NCBI GenBank assembly: GCA_016926755.1 | Contig: JAFGNZ010000006.1 | Span: 18,982 to 82,981 of the forward strand | Length of the DNA stretch: 64,000 nucleotides | Direction of reading: 5' to 3' | Origin: Myxococcaceae bacterium | GTDB taxonomy: Bacteria > Myxococcota > Myxococcia > Myxococcales > Myxococcaceae | In this document: positions 1 through 10,500 of the stretch, one piece after another | How positions within the stretch are numbered: the stretch's first letter is position 1 | How the letters are laid out: each line of letters begins with the position of its first letter | The notes under the pieces: model-generated | What the model was told of the DNA's origin: nothing | Database searches by the model: none | The model's input: the letters and a program-made list of their open reading frames with translations, nothing else | Position numbers and translations under genes: made by a program

Positions 1-506
1 CCGTCGTCCTCCTCCACGTCATCCCGCGCCACCTCATCACGGCCGAGGATGCCCTTCAGCTCCGGCAGCGCCCCCTTGAGCGCCTCCACGATGAGGTGGC
101 GGTAGGGCGTAAGGCCCGCCGAGTACAGCTTGAGCACGGCGTGACCCGCGTAGAGATCCGCGACGACGCCCGGCAGGCCGTCCCCCTCGCCGTGGAGGAG
201 GCGGAAGCTGTCCGTGTCGGTGAGATCGATGAGGGCGCGCCGCTCGGCGAGCGCCTGCCGCACGCGCCGCGTGATGAAGTCCGCGTCGATGTTCTCCCGC
301 GGATCCCGCGTGAGCACGCGCACCGCGATGGCGGAGTGGGGATCGAAATAGCCGCGCGCGACGAACTTCCCGTTCTCGGTGAGGTCCACCACGCTGCCGG
401 CGGGGATCTTCGGCACCTGCTCCAGCGCCTTGCGGAACACCCAGGGGTGGCCTGCGCGCAGGTGGCGGCCCAGTCCGCGGGCCAACTCGAGCTTGACGAC
501 GTTCAC
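1..506 (-). CDS. rlmI: Class I SAM-dependent rRNA methyltransferase, RlmI-like (partial, 3' end outside window)
   Basis: Predicted 23S rRNA cytosine-C5 methyltransferase of the RlmI (COG1092) type. Only the first 168 codons lie in the window; the catalytic Rossmann domain is mostly beyond base 1. The visible part starts with a PUA-like RNA-binding domain (about residues 3-80, with the family signature GRHLRAGHPWVF and later ARGYFDPHSAIAVRVL), then the linker with HGEGDGLPGVVADLY typical of this family just before the SAM-binding domain. I chose the GTG at 506 because a CAGGAG box precedes it by about 7 nt; that box overlaps the stop of the upstream HAD gene (4-nt gap), so the two are probably co-transcribed. 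The family is clear from the N-terminus; the exact methylated base is inferred. Confidence 0.82.
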   Translation of the reverse strand, partial: MNVVKLELARGLGRHLRAGHPWVFRKALEQVPKIPAGSVVDLTENGKFVARGYFDPHSAIAVRVLTRDPRENIDADFITRRVRQALAERRALIDLTDTDSFRLLHGEGDGLPGVVADLYAGHAVLKLYSAGLTPYRHLIVEALKGALPELKGILGRDEVARDDVEEDD

Positions 507-510
507 GGAG

Positions 511-1284
511 TCACTCCTGGAGAGCCGAGCGGCGGCCTCGCTGAGCGAGGAGGATGGCGCGGGCCAGCTCCTCGAAGCCCCGCCCCTCGGCGGCACGGGT
601 GATGAAGGCCGGCGGCGCGTCGATGCGATCCAGCACGGCGCGCACGTTGGCGACCCCCACGCTGAGGGCAAATGCCTGGAACATCGGAGCGTCGTTGAAA
701 GAATCCCCGGCGTAGACGGAGCGACCGTCCTCCGGCGTCAGCCGCTCGCCCCAGGCCACCCGGGCGAAGCGCCGCGCCATGGAGAGCTTGTCGAAGCGTC
801 CGATCCAGCAGTTGACGTGCACCGACGAGCGCACCGCCGTCACGCCCCGCGCGCGCAGCAGCGACTCGATGCGGCTGGCCGCCGCATCCCCCAGCCGGAT
901 CTCCTCGTTGTAGTCGATGGCGAGATCCACCTCGGTGTAGGCGCTGTCCGAGGACAGTCGGGCGCCCGGCACCTGCCTCAGCACCCGGAGCACCTCCGAG
1001 CGCAGGCGCCGCCGGTTCGCCTCCCGCTCCCCCGGCGCCTCCGCGTACACCCTGCGCAGCGCGCCCCGGGCGCCTCGGACGAAGAAGAGGCCTCCATTCT
1101 CCACGATGACCCCATCCACCGGGAGTGTGCGAGCCCACGCCTCCCCCCACCCCGCCGGCCGCCCGCTGACGAGCACCACCCTCAGCCCCGCCTCGGACAG
1201 GCGCTCGAGCGCGCGGATCGTCTGGCTGCGCAGCCGGTGGCCCGTGGTGAGCGTGCCATCCACGTCGGTGAAGACGGCCTCCAC
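511..1284 (-). CDS. HAD-superfamily phosphatase (Cof/SPP-like)
   Basis: Mg-dependent phosphohydrolase of the HAD-IIB type, cytoplasmic, about 257 aa. Motif I is DVDGT at residues 7-11 (Asp7 nucleophile, Asp9 acid/base), motif II is VSGR around residues 39-42, a Lys in the RFDKLSMARR segment would be motif III, and motif IV is GDSFND at 193-198 binding the metal. The reading frame stays open upstream as far as 1611, but that part overlaps the neighbouring gene in another frame and has shadow-like Arg/Gly-rich composition. The GTG at 1284, preceded by a GGAG box, puts motif I where this family usually has it. Substrate unknown; sugar phosphate or mannosyl-3-phosphoglycerate phosphatases are the nearest relatives I can suggest. 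Lies 83 nt after the upstream gene and 4 nt before the methyltransferase gene. Confidence 0.8.
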   Translation of the reverse strand: MEAVFTDVDGTLTTGHRLRSQTIRALERLSEAGLRVVLVSGRPAGWGEAWARTLPVDGVIVENGGLFFVRGARGALRRVYAEAPGEREANRRRLRSEVLRVLRQVPGARLSSDSAYTEVDLAIDYNEEIRLGDAAASRIESLLRARGVTAVRSSVHVNCWIGRFDKLSMARRFARVAWGERLTPEDGRSVYAGDSFNDAPMFQAFALSVGVANVRAVLDRIDAPPAFITRAAEGRGFEELARAILLAQRGRRSALQE

Positions 1285-1367
1285 CCGGGACAGCTCCGCC
1301 TCCCGGAGCGGCCGGGGGCCTGGCGCTCGTCCGCTCCCTCGCGCTGGCCTGGTGGGAGGCGAGCGCC

Positions 1368-2537
1368 TCACGCCACCCCCAGGTTCGCCAGCAGCCCCTG
1401 CAGGTTCTCCAGCGTGGCGCGCAGCTCCGCCCCGGTCAGGGTGGCCAGCGGCGCCTTGCGGGCCTTGCGCAGGAACGCGTCCATGTTCGACTCGCGCCCG
1501 TAGAGGGACTGACCGATGGCCGCGGCCTCCGCCAGCAGGCGCGCCGCGCCAGCCGGATCCGAGCCCACCAGCCCCAGGGCCCGCTCCAGCCGCACGCCGC
1601 AGGCGGCCCACACCTCGCGATCATTGATGATGAGCACCTGCCGCTGGTTCACCGCCGCCAGCGAGCGCACGAGGGTGTCCAGCTCCTCCACCACGGCGAC
1701 CAGCTCGGCCTTGTGCGGGGTGGACATGGCGGCCAGCGGCCCCACCTTGCCTCGAAGCTCGATGATGTGCCGCTTGTCCTGCGCGCGCAGGCCCCGGTAG
1801 GCGGCCGTCCGGCCGAAGGCATCCAGCTCGTTCTGGAGCTGCTGGGCGTTCCACTGCACGTCCTCGAGCTCGGCGTCGCGCACCTTCGCCAGCCGCGCGG
1901 AGAGGATGCGCCCCAGATCCGCCACGATGGCGCGCACCGTCATCGCCGCCTTCACCTCCGCCTCGTAGCCCGGCACCACCTCCTTCCGGGCCACGTCCGT
2001 GAACGTGCTGATGGAGGTGTAGACCAGGTTGCTGATCTGCTCTCGGAAGGAGGAGCGGAAGCGCTGGATCTCCGCCAGCAGCATCCACCGGTCGGACACC
2101 ACCGAGGGGTTGCGCATGGCCTCGCCCAGCTGGGTGATCTCCTGGACCAGCTGGGTCATCGCCTCCTGGAGCGCGGCCGCCGCGTCCCGGGCCCGCCCCT
2201 GGAGCACCCCCTGCTGCGTGGCGCGGCTCACCGTGTCCGCGATGCCTCCCAGCGGCTGCACCGGGAACTGCTCGCGGATCACGTTGAGCAGCGCGTTGAC
2301 GTCCATCACCGTGTCCCGGATGACGGGCGCCATCTCCTCCCACAAAGAGAGGTCCGCCCCCGTCTCGGTGGAGTCCGTCTCGTACTTCACGAGATCCATG
2401 TCGCTCAGCCGGGCGATCGCGTTCGCGGCGGCGCCGTACACCTTCCTCAGGCGGCCAGCGAAGCCCTGGTCCGGGAGTGTCTGGAGGATCTGTTCGAGCC
2501 TCGGAGAGACGGGCGCGGGAGTAGTTTCGGCGGACAC
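1368..2537 (-). CDS. Conserved helical protein of unknown function
   Basis: I do not recognise a family. The 389-aa product has no signal peptide or membrane segment. It is predicted to be almost entirely alpha-helical, with long amphipathic stretches (for example around residues 95-150 and 230-290) suggesting a helical bundle or coiled coil. The N-terminal ~25 residues are Pro/Ser/Thr-rich and probably flexible. It begins 111 nt from the divergent corA start, so the two share an intergenic promoter region, and it is first in a minus-strand run with the HAD phosphatase and rRNA methyltransferase genes. Base composition matches its neighbours. Codon use and the clean ATG start make it a confident gene with an unknown role. 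Confidence 0.75.
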   Translation of the reverse strand: MSAETTPAPVSPRLEQILQTLPDQGFAGRLRKVYGAAANAIARLSDMDLVKYETDSTETGADLSLWEEMAPVIRDTVMDVNALLNVIREQFPVQPLGGIADTVSRATQQGVLQGRARDAAAALQEAMTQLVQEITQLGEAMRNPSVVSDRWMLLAEIQRFRSSFREQISNLVYTSISTFTDVARKEVVPGYEAEVKAAMTVRAIVADLGRILSARLAKVRDAELEDVQWNAQQLQNELDAFGRTAAYRGLRAQDKRHIIELRGKVGPLAAMSTPHKAELVAVVEELDTLVRSLAAVNQRQVLIINDREVWAACGVRLERALGLVGSDPAGAARLLAEAAAIGQSLYGRESNMDAFLRKARKAPLATLTGAELRATLENLQGLLANLGVA

Positions 2538-2648
2538 GGGGTCAGTCTAGACCTTTCCGATGTCGGTGGGTTCTCGACTTCTCACCCTATTGGCTCTAGC
2601 ACTCGCGTTCACATCGCGACGCCTGCGTGGGAGTGGGAGTACTGCATC

Positions 2649-3593
2649 ATGAAGATACAGGTCTGTGTCCTGCATCAAGACCGCGTCCTCAGCGGCGGTG
2701 AGGAACTGCTCGATCTGCCAGGCACCAAGTGGATTGACGTGCTCGGCCCCACGGAGGAGGGGATGCAGCGGCTCGCAGAGCGCTACGAGCTGCACAGGCT
2801 GGCCGTCGAGGACTGCCTCCACCTGGATCAGCGTCCCAAGCTGGAGGAGTACCCCACCCACCAGTTCATCGTCCTCCAGGGCTTCACCGCCGGACAGAAC
2901 ATCTGCGACCTGACCCTACACGAGCATCACTTCTTCCTCGGTCCGGACTGGTTGATCAGTGTCCACGAGTTCCCATTCGCCGCGCACGACGAGGTGCGCC
3001 GCCGCCTGGAGAGCGATCCGCGGGGGACGATCGGACGCGGGGCGGACTTCGTGCTCTACCTGATGGCGGATGTGCTGATGGACCGGCAGTTCCCCATCCT
3101 GGATGCCTTCAGTGACGAGCTCGAGGACATGGAGGTGGCCATCTTCAAGAAGCCGGACAAGGCCCAGCTCCAGCGCATCTTCGAGCTGAAGCGGATGCTG
3201 GTGACGTTCCGGCGGGTGCTCTCGCCGCAGCGGGACGTGGTGGGGCTGATGGCCCGGCGTGGCATCCCCCACGTCCACGATCGCACCACCCTCTACTTCC
3301 GAGACGTCTACGATCACCTCGTCCGGCTGTACGAGCAGATCGACGCCGGGCGGGATCTCCTGGGCAACGCGATGGACGGCTACCTGTCCATGGTGGCCAA
3401 CAGGACGAACGACATCACCAAGCAGCTCACCATCTTCGCCACGATCTTCCTGCCGCTGTCATTCATCGTGGGCTTCTTCGGACAGAACTTCGACGTGCTC
3501 TCCCACAGGGGCTTCTACTATGCGATGTGGGTGATGATCATCGTGTTCCCCATCGGGCTCGTCTTCTGGTTCAGGAACAAGAAGTGGATCTGA
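2649..3593 (+). CDS. corA: CorA-family divalent metal ion transporter
   Basis: Inner-membrane Mg2+ (or Co2+/Ni2+/Zn2+) channel of the CorA/MIT family, 314 aa, normal length. The long N-terminal cytoplasmic domain contains the acidic VEDCLHLDQRPKLEEY segment typical of the family. Two C-terminal transmembrane helices follow: about 257-277, ending in GFFGQNF (GQNF at 278-281), and about 287-307. GQNF takes the place of the usual GMN pore signature, a variant seen in some CorA homologues. The protein ends with positively charged FRNKKWI, as expected for an inside C-terminus. The ATG at 2649 has a GGGAG box upstream; the longer open frame toward 1713 is antisense to the neighbouring gene. Followed 16 nt later by the hydrolase gene, so probably co-transcribed. 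Confidence 0.93.
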   Translation: MKIQVCVLHQDRVLSGGEELLDLPGTKWIDVLGPTEEGMQRLAERYELHRLAVEDCLHLDQRPKLEEYPTHQFIVLQGFTAGQNICDLTLHEHHFFLGPDWLISVHEFPFAAHDEVRRRLESDPRGTIGRGADFVLYLMADVLMDRQFPILDAFSDELEDMEVAIFKKPDKAQLQRIFELKRMLVTFRRVLSPQRDVVGLMARRGIPHVHDRTTLYFRDVYDHLVRLYEQIDAGRDLLGNAMDGYLSMVANRTNDITKQLTIFATIFLPLSFIVGFFGQNFDVLSHRGFYYAMWVMIIVFPIGLVFWFRNKKWI

Positions 3594-3609
3594 GCTGCCT
3601 GGAGGCGCC

Positions 3610-4398
3610 GTGCTGACCGTGACCGTCGATGGCATTCCGCTGCACTACCGGGATGTGGGCCAGGGGCTGCCCGTGCTGCTGCTCCATGCCTTTCCGCTGC
3701 ATGGCGCGGCGTTTGACAGGCAGGCGGCGGCGCTGTCGGGCCGCTACCGCTTCATCCTCCCGGACCACCGGGGCTTCGGCCAGAGCACGCTGGGCGAGGG
3801 GCCCACGGAGATGTCCCGGATCGCGCGGGACGCGCTGGCGCTGCTGGATGCGCTGAAGATCGACTCGGCGGTGGTGGGGGGCGTGTCCATGGGGGGCTAC
3901 GCCGCCATGGCGCTGCTGCGCGAGGATGCGGGGCGCGTGCGCGGGCTCGTGCTGGTGGACACCCAGGCCACCGCGGACGACGAGGCGGGCCGGGCGCGGC
4001 GCGAGGCCTCGGCCAGGGAGGCGCTCGAGAAGGGCGTGGAGCCGCTCGTCCAGGCGCTGCTGCCCAGGCTGGTGGCGGCGGGCCCGGACTCCCCGGTAGG
4101 CCGGGAGGTGGCGGAGATGATGCGCGCAGCGGCGCCCCAGGCGGTGGCCGCCGCCCAGCGAGGCATGGCCCTGCGGCCGGACAGCAAGGACATCCTCGCG
4201 CGCTACGCGGGCCCGGCGCTGGTCGTCGTGGGGGAGCGCGACGCCGTGACGCCGCTGGAGAAGGCTCGGCAGCTGGCGGACCTCATCTCTGGAGCGCGGC
4301 TGGAGATCATCCCCAACGCGGCGCACCTCCCGAACCAGGAGCAGCCCGAGCACTTCAACGCCGTGCTCGACCGCTTCCTGGCGTCCATCGCCGGCTGA
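3610..4398 (+). CDS. Alpha/beta-fold hydrolase
   Basis: Serine hydrolase of the alpha/beta family, 262 aa, cytoplasmic. The oxyanion motif region is LLHAFPLHG, the nucleophile elbow is GVSMGG with Ser93, the acid is Asp211 in GERDAVTP, and the catalytic His239 lies in NAAHLPNQEQP, so the triad is complete. The spacing and the NAAHLPNQEQPEHF ending resemble 3-oxoadipate enol-lactone hydrolase/haloperoxidase-like esterases, but no aromatic-degradation genes are nearby, so the substrate is open. The GTG at 3610 has GGAGG seven bases upstream and lies 16 nt after corA. The gene ends 108 nt before the next one. Confidence 0.88.
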   Translation: MLTVTVDGIPLHYRDVGQGLPVLLLHAFPLHGAAFDRQAAALSGRYRFILPDHRGFGQSTLGEGPTEMSRIARDALALLDALKIDSAVVGGVSMGGYAAMALLREDAGRVRGLVLVDTQATADDEAGRARREASAREALEKGVEPLVQALLPRLVAAGPDSPVGREVAEMMRAAAPQAVAAAQRGMALRPDSKDILARYAGPALVVVGERDAVTPLEKARQLADLISGARLEIIPNAAHLPNQEQPEHFNAVLDRFLASIAG

Positions 4399-4462
4399 GC
4401 CCTCCGGAGAGAGTCCGTCCCTAGAGCATGATGTCTCCCACGCCAAGGGCTGGGAAGCCGCG

Positions 4463-4468
4463 CTATGC
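4463..4468 (+). promoter_or_regulatory. Candidate -10 box upstream of the giant ATPase-kinase gene
   Basis: TATGCT within CGCTATGCTTC lies 38 nt before the ATG at 4507, in the 108-bp gap after the hydrolase gene. The same GCTATGCT / GCTATA word occurs ahead of three other genes in this window (near 12923, 39498 and 45587), which suggests a housekeeping-type -10 element. No convincing -35 hexamer is visible. A strong GAGGGGGAG ribosome-binding site follows just before the ATG. Confidence 0.35.
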
Positions 4469-4506
4469 TTCGGAGTGACTCGACTCAGGGTGAGGGGGAG
4501 TGAAGC

Positions 4507-7500
4507 ATGGCCGGCTCCGCGCTGCCGGAAAGTTCCGCAGGTGCAGCACCGATCAGCCTCGAAGAGGTCCTCACGCAGGAGCTGATCGACGAAGTCCTCG
4601 ACGCCCTTCCCCGCTGGCAGACCGAGACCGGGATCCTCCTCCAGCGGGAGTTCGAGACCCTCCTGGAGAATGTCGCCCTCGGGCAGAGCCTCACGACAGG
4701 AGGCGCCCGTCGCGCGAAGGACCTTCCCGCGGCTGACCTGAAGAAGCTCGTGCGGCCCGTGCTCGAGCGCAGGGACACCACCGCGGCGCTCCTCGTGTGC
4801 CGCGTATGGGCCGACATGCAAGAGGCGCTGACGACGCAGGGAGGCAGATTCCTGCGGAACATCGAGAAGGCGGTGTGGGACAGCACCAATGGCACCAAGC
4901 CGAGCTTCGTGCAGTGGAACCGGGAAGAGCTCGAGCACACCGCTCGTGCCTTGGCGAGCGCCCTCCCAGCAGTGCGCGAGGATCGGGCCCGGCTCTTCTT
5001 GTTCGTGCTGGCGACGGAGGTCCCCGCCGCGCCCTCGAGGATCTCCACCCCACCCGCGTACGTGCTGGAGGCCGTCACCCTCCCGCGACTCAGGGCGCTG
5101 CACGAGGTGCTGCGTCAAGTGAGTGCCCAGGTGGGCATTGGCCCGCTACAACAGGCCGCGAAGGAGGGAGAGCTCTATGGAAAGCTCACCCGGCACTTCG
5201 ATCTCGTCGTCATCCAGCGCTTCCTCCCTGATGTGGAACAGCTCGCCAACCACGTGGGAGAGTCCCTCGGAAAGAGTCCGGCCGATCAGGCCAACGGGGT
5301 GCGAACCCTCCAGCGAATTGCCCTGCAGGCCTCCCAGGCTCCAACGCTGAATCCCCGGGCCCGCAGCGCCTTTCAGCGGGCCTACAAGGCGCTCAAGGCA
5401 GGAGACTGGGCACAGCTCAAGCGCTCGGGTGAGATCCTCGGGAAGCTGCGTGAAGAGGCGCCTCACCCGCTGCTGGAGCTGACGGATGTGCTCCTCGCGT
5501 TCCTGTCCGGAGATCTCGAGCGCGTGCTGCACGCTCTCTCAGCGTCTCCCCCCGCGGCCACCACGACCTCCGTGCCCTCCACCTCCTCGGTACCGTCCGC
5601 GCCGCCGCCGGCCCCGGTGCCCGTGGCTCGAGCGCCCGCGGAGGCCCACCGTGAGCGGCTGGCGGAGTACCGGGCCTCTTTCCAAGCGCTCTGCGCGCAG
5701 CTGCGCGCCGCGATCACAGCGGGGCCAGCTCGGGAGCTGCTGCAGGGCCCCTCTTCGCGACTCTCCGAGGCACTCCTGGCCATGGGCTCGGCGCCCGCCG
5801 AGTCCTTTGGCAGTGCCGCCGAGCTGAGCGCGCGGCTGCCGAGCATCGGCGCCAGGATCGCCGAGCATATCCAGCACCTGTGCGAGGTGGCGGCAACCTT
5901 GGAGCGGGAGGCAGAGCAGCTTGCCAGCACCGTCTCCGGAAGGCTGGGCGAGACGGCTCCCGTGGATTGCACACTGGGTGGACTCCCTCGGCTCGCGCAG
6001 GCTCTCGAGGCCGAGGTGGGCCGGTATGAACAGTCCTCCGCGGAGCTGCTCGAACGCCTCGAGGCGTTGCCGCTCGATGTGCCGGTCGAGGTGCTTCCGC
6101 AGCCCGACATGGCCGCGGGAATGCGCGCCGGAATCGAGCGGCTCCAGCGGTTCGAAGTCTCGGTCCAGGAGGCCCTCCAGGCGCGCGCCGCGGCCTCCCA
6201 AGCGCAGCAATCCGAGGCCCCCAAGGAAGAGCCGTCTCCGCCCCCACTGCTCGAGCAGGGCACAGGCGAGCTGTCTTTCCGGACGGCGGGGCCGCTCCCG
6301 GCGCTGCTGTCCTCCGGCTTGCTGGGCCGCCTGCGCGAGGAGGCCCGCCGCGAGCCGGCGAGCGAGCCCCTCACCTTCCTGCCAGTGGACGCCAGAGCCC
6401 GGGAGCTCGTCCTCATCGAGCCTCCCGCCACGGCCTCCCCCGCCGCCGCCGCGAACGCCGCGGCCCGCAACCTGCTGACGCTCTGGGCGGCGGTGGCGAA
6501 GGCGGATGGCCCCATGCGACCTCTGGCCCAGTGCCTCGAGTTCCTCGGCGAAGCCGCGAAGGTGCGCGAGGCCGTCCGCGGAGACACCGCTGCCCTGTCC
6601 TTCGACAGGGCCGTGGTCGCGATGGCACTGCACTGCGCGGCAACGGAGCGGCTGGAGGCCCGGGGGCGCAGGCGGCTGACGGGCCTGCTCGCGTCCAGCG
6701 GCGCCCAGGGACTCGAGCGAGGGCTCGTGGAATGCGCGGAGGCCGCCAGCCGCTCGCCAGCGCTGGCGCGGGTCTGCGCCGAGCTGGTGGCGCACGGCCT
6801 CCATGCCCCCCTCGTAGAGGCGCTCTCCGCGCTCTCCAGCTCCTCACCCGCCACCGCCCGTCAGCTCCTGGAGGGCGTCGCCACCGCCGCGGCGCTGGCA
6901 GGCCGGGAGAAGAGCGCCACCTGCCGCGTGGCCTTCCTCCAGGCACTCGGGGCCGAGCCTCAGGACTCCCAGCTCATCGAAGACTTCCTGGAGGACGCGG
7001 AGCGGCAGTCCCGGCGGAGCTCGCGCCCGAACCTCCCCCGGCTGAAGTCCAGCCAGCCGCTCGTCACGGACTTCGTCGCGGCCATGGGCAGCCGCTTCTG
7101 GGAGCGGGGCCGGGGGAGCGCCTCCGCCCCGAAGCCTGGCATCTCGGTCCCCAAGGCCGCCGAGCGGGGCCTCTTCCTCACGCCCGGGGCGAGACACGTC
7201 GAGGTGCCCATCCTCGTCCGCAACGGAGGGGACTGCGCCGCGGGTGGCATCAGCATCCTGGTGAGCAGGCCCGCAAAGGGGGACTCGCCCATCACCTCCC
7301 CCCCGGTCGAGCTGCATGTCCCGTGGCTGAGCGATCAGAACCTGGAGGACGCCTCCTCCGTCATCGTCGGCTGCCAGCTCGAGTTGGATCCGGGCAGGAC
7401 GGCGCAGTTCCAAGAGCTGCGGCTGGCGCTCCGCGCCTCCTGGTTCGGCGGCGCGCACGATGAGACCTGCACGCTGCCGCTCCGCTTCGAGGAGGCGGCG

Positions 7501-10500
7501 CCGGCCAGTGCCGAGATCACGGGCTACGGTGGCGAGCCGCTCGATCTCAGCGACGAGAAGACCTTCCGGGTGTCCTCCGCTTCGGTACGTGACTGCTTCA
7601 AGCGGCTGCGCGATCGGCTCCACCAGGGCAAGGCCGTGCGCGCCGTCATCTTCGGGCGGCGCCGGCGGGGCAAGAGCTCCATCTGCTCGTCCATCGAGCG
7701 GGATCCTGAGGTGCAGCGGCAGTTCTCCATCCGCCATCACGTGTGGAACGGGCCGCGGATGACCACGGTCGCCACGGCCTTCTCGACGATCTCGGAGCTG
7801 CTCGTGGGCGCGCTGGCCCGCAACGGCGTGAATGTGGCCAGACTCGACGTCTCGGATCTCTCCCGGGCGGAGGAGCTGTCCCAGCGCTTCCTCCACTGGT
7901 TCGACACGCTGGCGGACGCGCTCCCGCAGAGGCAGCGCGTCCTGATCCTCCTGGACGAGTTCCAGAAGTGGCTCGCGGGGCTGGGCTCGAAGCAGGAGCG
8001 GCTGGCGCTGCTGTCAGCGCTGCGGCACTTCAACGATCGCGGCGGGAAGCTCGAGGTGTCCTTCGTCCTGAGCGGGCTCCAGAACCTGAAGGGGCTCGTC
8101 CAGGAGTCCACGGATCTGGCCAACGCCGTGGAGTTCTTCGAGGTGCGAGAGCTGACGCAGGAGGAGACCGATCGCTACCTGCGCGAGCGCGTCCCCCTGG
8201 AGCTGGATGGGCGCACGCGCCGGCGGCTCTACAGCCTGAGCGGCGGCAACCCCTATGTGTTGAACCGCCTGAGCGGCGGGCTCCTGGAGCTGCTGCAGCA
8301 CCAGCGGCGCAGCTGGTGCACGGCCGCGGATGTGGACGCGCTGCTCCTGGACGACGAGGCCCAGACGGGGCGCCTGGCGGAGTTCGTCCGGTACATGCTC
8401 CACGAGGATGAGGATGATGGGGCCGCGACGCTGCGCCAGCTCACCGTGCTGCGAGCCGTGGCCTCGCTGCTGCACGAGCGCGGCGACTTCGACGGGTACG
8501 TCCGCCTCACGGACGTGGAGGACTGGCTCCTGCGCCATGGCGTGGAGGCCGAGCCAGGAGAGCCCCGGCGCCAGCTCGACGAGCTGACGCATACAGGGCT
8601 CCTCCAGGCGCGCGAAGGGGAGCGCTACTCCCTACGGGGGGAGTGGCTCTGCCGGCAGCTCGCCGCGCTGGACGTCAGCAAGGTGAAGCTCCAGCCTGTC
8701 ACCGCGCGCGCGGATCCTGACCTGGTGCTCGGGCGCTACCGGAAGAAGCGCCAGCTCGGCCAGGGGGGAGAAGCCGGGATCTGGCTCGCGGAGAACGTGC
8801 AGGAGGGCGGTCACGACGTGGTGCTCCGGATCTACCCCCAGGGCACCGTCGGGCTCCACCAGCGCATCGAGCGCGAGCGGAGCATCCTGTCCAGGATCCG
8901 CCACCCGAACGTCATCGGGTTCCTCGGGGCCAGCATCGACGAGCGCCATGGAGGGGTGGTGGTCCTCAGCTACGTCCACGGCCACACGCTGGAGCATGTC
9001 CTCGAGTCAAAGCCCGCCTCGGCCAGGCCCCTGCTCCCAGGCGGAGAGCGCGCCGTGCAGGTCCAGCTCCTGAAGAAGATCGCGGGCGCCGTCGACGCGT
9101 GTCACGCCGCGGGCGTCGTCCACAAGGATCTGTCGCCAGGCAACATCATGGTGGCTCAAGAGCTGGGGGTCTGGGAGCCCACCCTCATCGACTTCGGGCT
9201 CTCCGGGCTCGACGTACAGCCGGCCCAGGACGAGACGACCATCCTTGGCACGCCCGGCTATGTCGCTCCGGAGAAGCTCCGGGGTGGGCGGCGCACACCG
9301 GCCGCCGACATCTACTCGCTCGGCGGGCTGTTCCTCCGGCTGCTGACAGGACATGACCCACGTGAGGGCGTGGGGAAGGCAGCGCGAGTGGGCCAGCTCT
9401 GCGAGGAGGCGAAGGTGCCCACGCGCCTGGCGAGCCTCGTCCAACAGATGCTCGCGGAGGATCCGGCGCTTCGTCCCTCCGCCTCGGAGGTAGGCGAGTG
9501 CCTGGAGACGGTGTTCGAGCCGCTCTCCTGGCGAGAGCTTCAGGAGCACGCGGCGGAGGCCTTCATGATGGACCGGGAGGATGATGCCGCCCACCTCTTC
9601 GGGCAGGCGCTCTCGGCCGTGCCAGGCGGGGAGCGCCATGGCGAGCCCTACGCGCGCCTGCTGGGGGAGGCCGCGGACGCGCTGGAGCGCTCGAGCCAGC
9701 CGGTGGCGTGGGCCCCGCAGTGGCTGGACAAGTGGGTCCTCCTGGCCCGGGCGGCGCCCGAGCCGCTCGGGAGCTGGCAGAAGCTCCCGCTGGTGCTGGC
9801 CCGCTACCGGGTGAGCTTCCCGCAGGAGGGAGCGAGGCTGATCCATCAGCTGGCCACCGCGCTGGCTCAGCCACCGATCGCTCCCGCGCTGGTGCCGCTG
9901 CTCGGCGCGATCGCCCGACAGGATCTGTTCCGCGAGCCAGAGTCCGCGACCGCCACCTTCGAGGCGCTGGCCCGCTACTACGCCGAGCAGCTCCTGGACG
10001 TAGGGCTGCTCGAGGACTTCGGCGTGGCGTGCGCCAGACACGCGCGGGTACGCCTCCAGCAGCCGCTGACCGCGCAGCTCTGGCTCCAGCGTGTCCGAAG
10101 CCTGGGGCAGCCGGTGCGCGGGGACTACGAGCAGGAGCTGCAAGCGCTCATGGAGTCGCGCCGGAAGACGGGCAGGCTCCAGGCCCTGCCTGAGGCCAGG
10201 CACCAGGAGCCCGTCAAGGTAGGGGCGGATGAGCGCGCGCACCTCGTCATGGCGAAGCTGGAGGAGTTCGACCGGCGCGTCCGGAGGCTGTTCCCGTTCA
10301 TCTACCGCCTGGAGCGCGTCTCCAAGGATCGCCACCTCAAGGCGTCACGTCCCACGCTGCTGCGGCAGGACAACATCGCCCGGCACCTGCCGCAAGGCAG
10401 CGAGGATCCTGGGAACATCATCCCCTTCGCGCTCGATGGCTCGTTCACGCCCGAGGGCATCCCTCTCCGGATGAACGTCGTCCTGCCCATGGGCACGACC

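Noticed and set aside
7..1503. Open frames on the plus strand across the rRNA methyltransferase and HAD genes
   Set aside because: Both minus-strand genes have recognisable family motifs; the plus frames are Arg/Pro/Ala-rich and motif-free.
1713..2648. N-terminal extension of the CorA frame by 312 codons
   Set aside because: It is antisense to the unknown helical gene; CorA length and the ribosome-binding site support the ATG at 2649.
5463..6854. Long Ser/Ala/Arg-rich open frame on the minus strand inside the 2020-aa gene
   Set aside because: Shadow of an intact gene; no ribosome-binding site and low-complexity composition.
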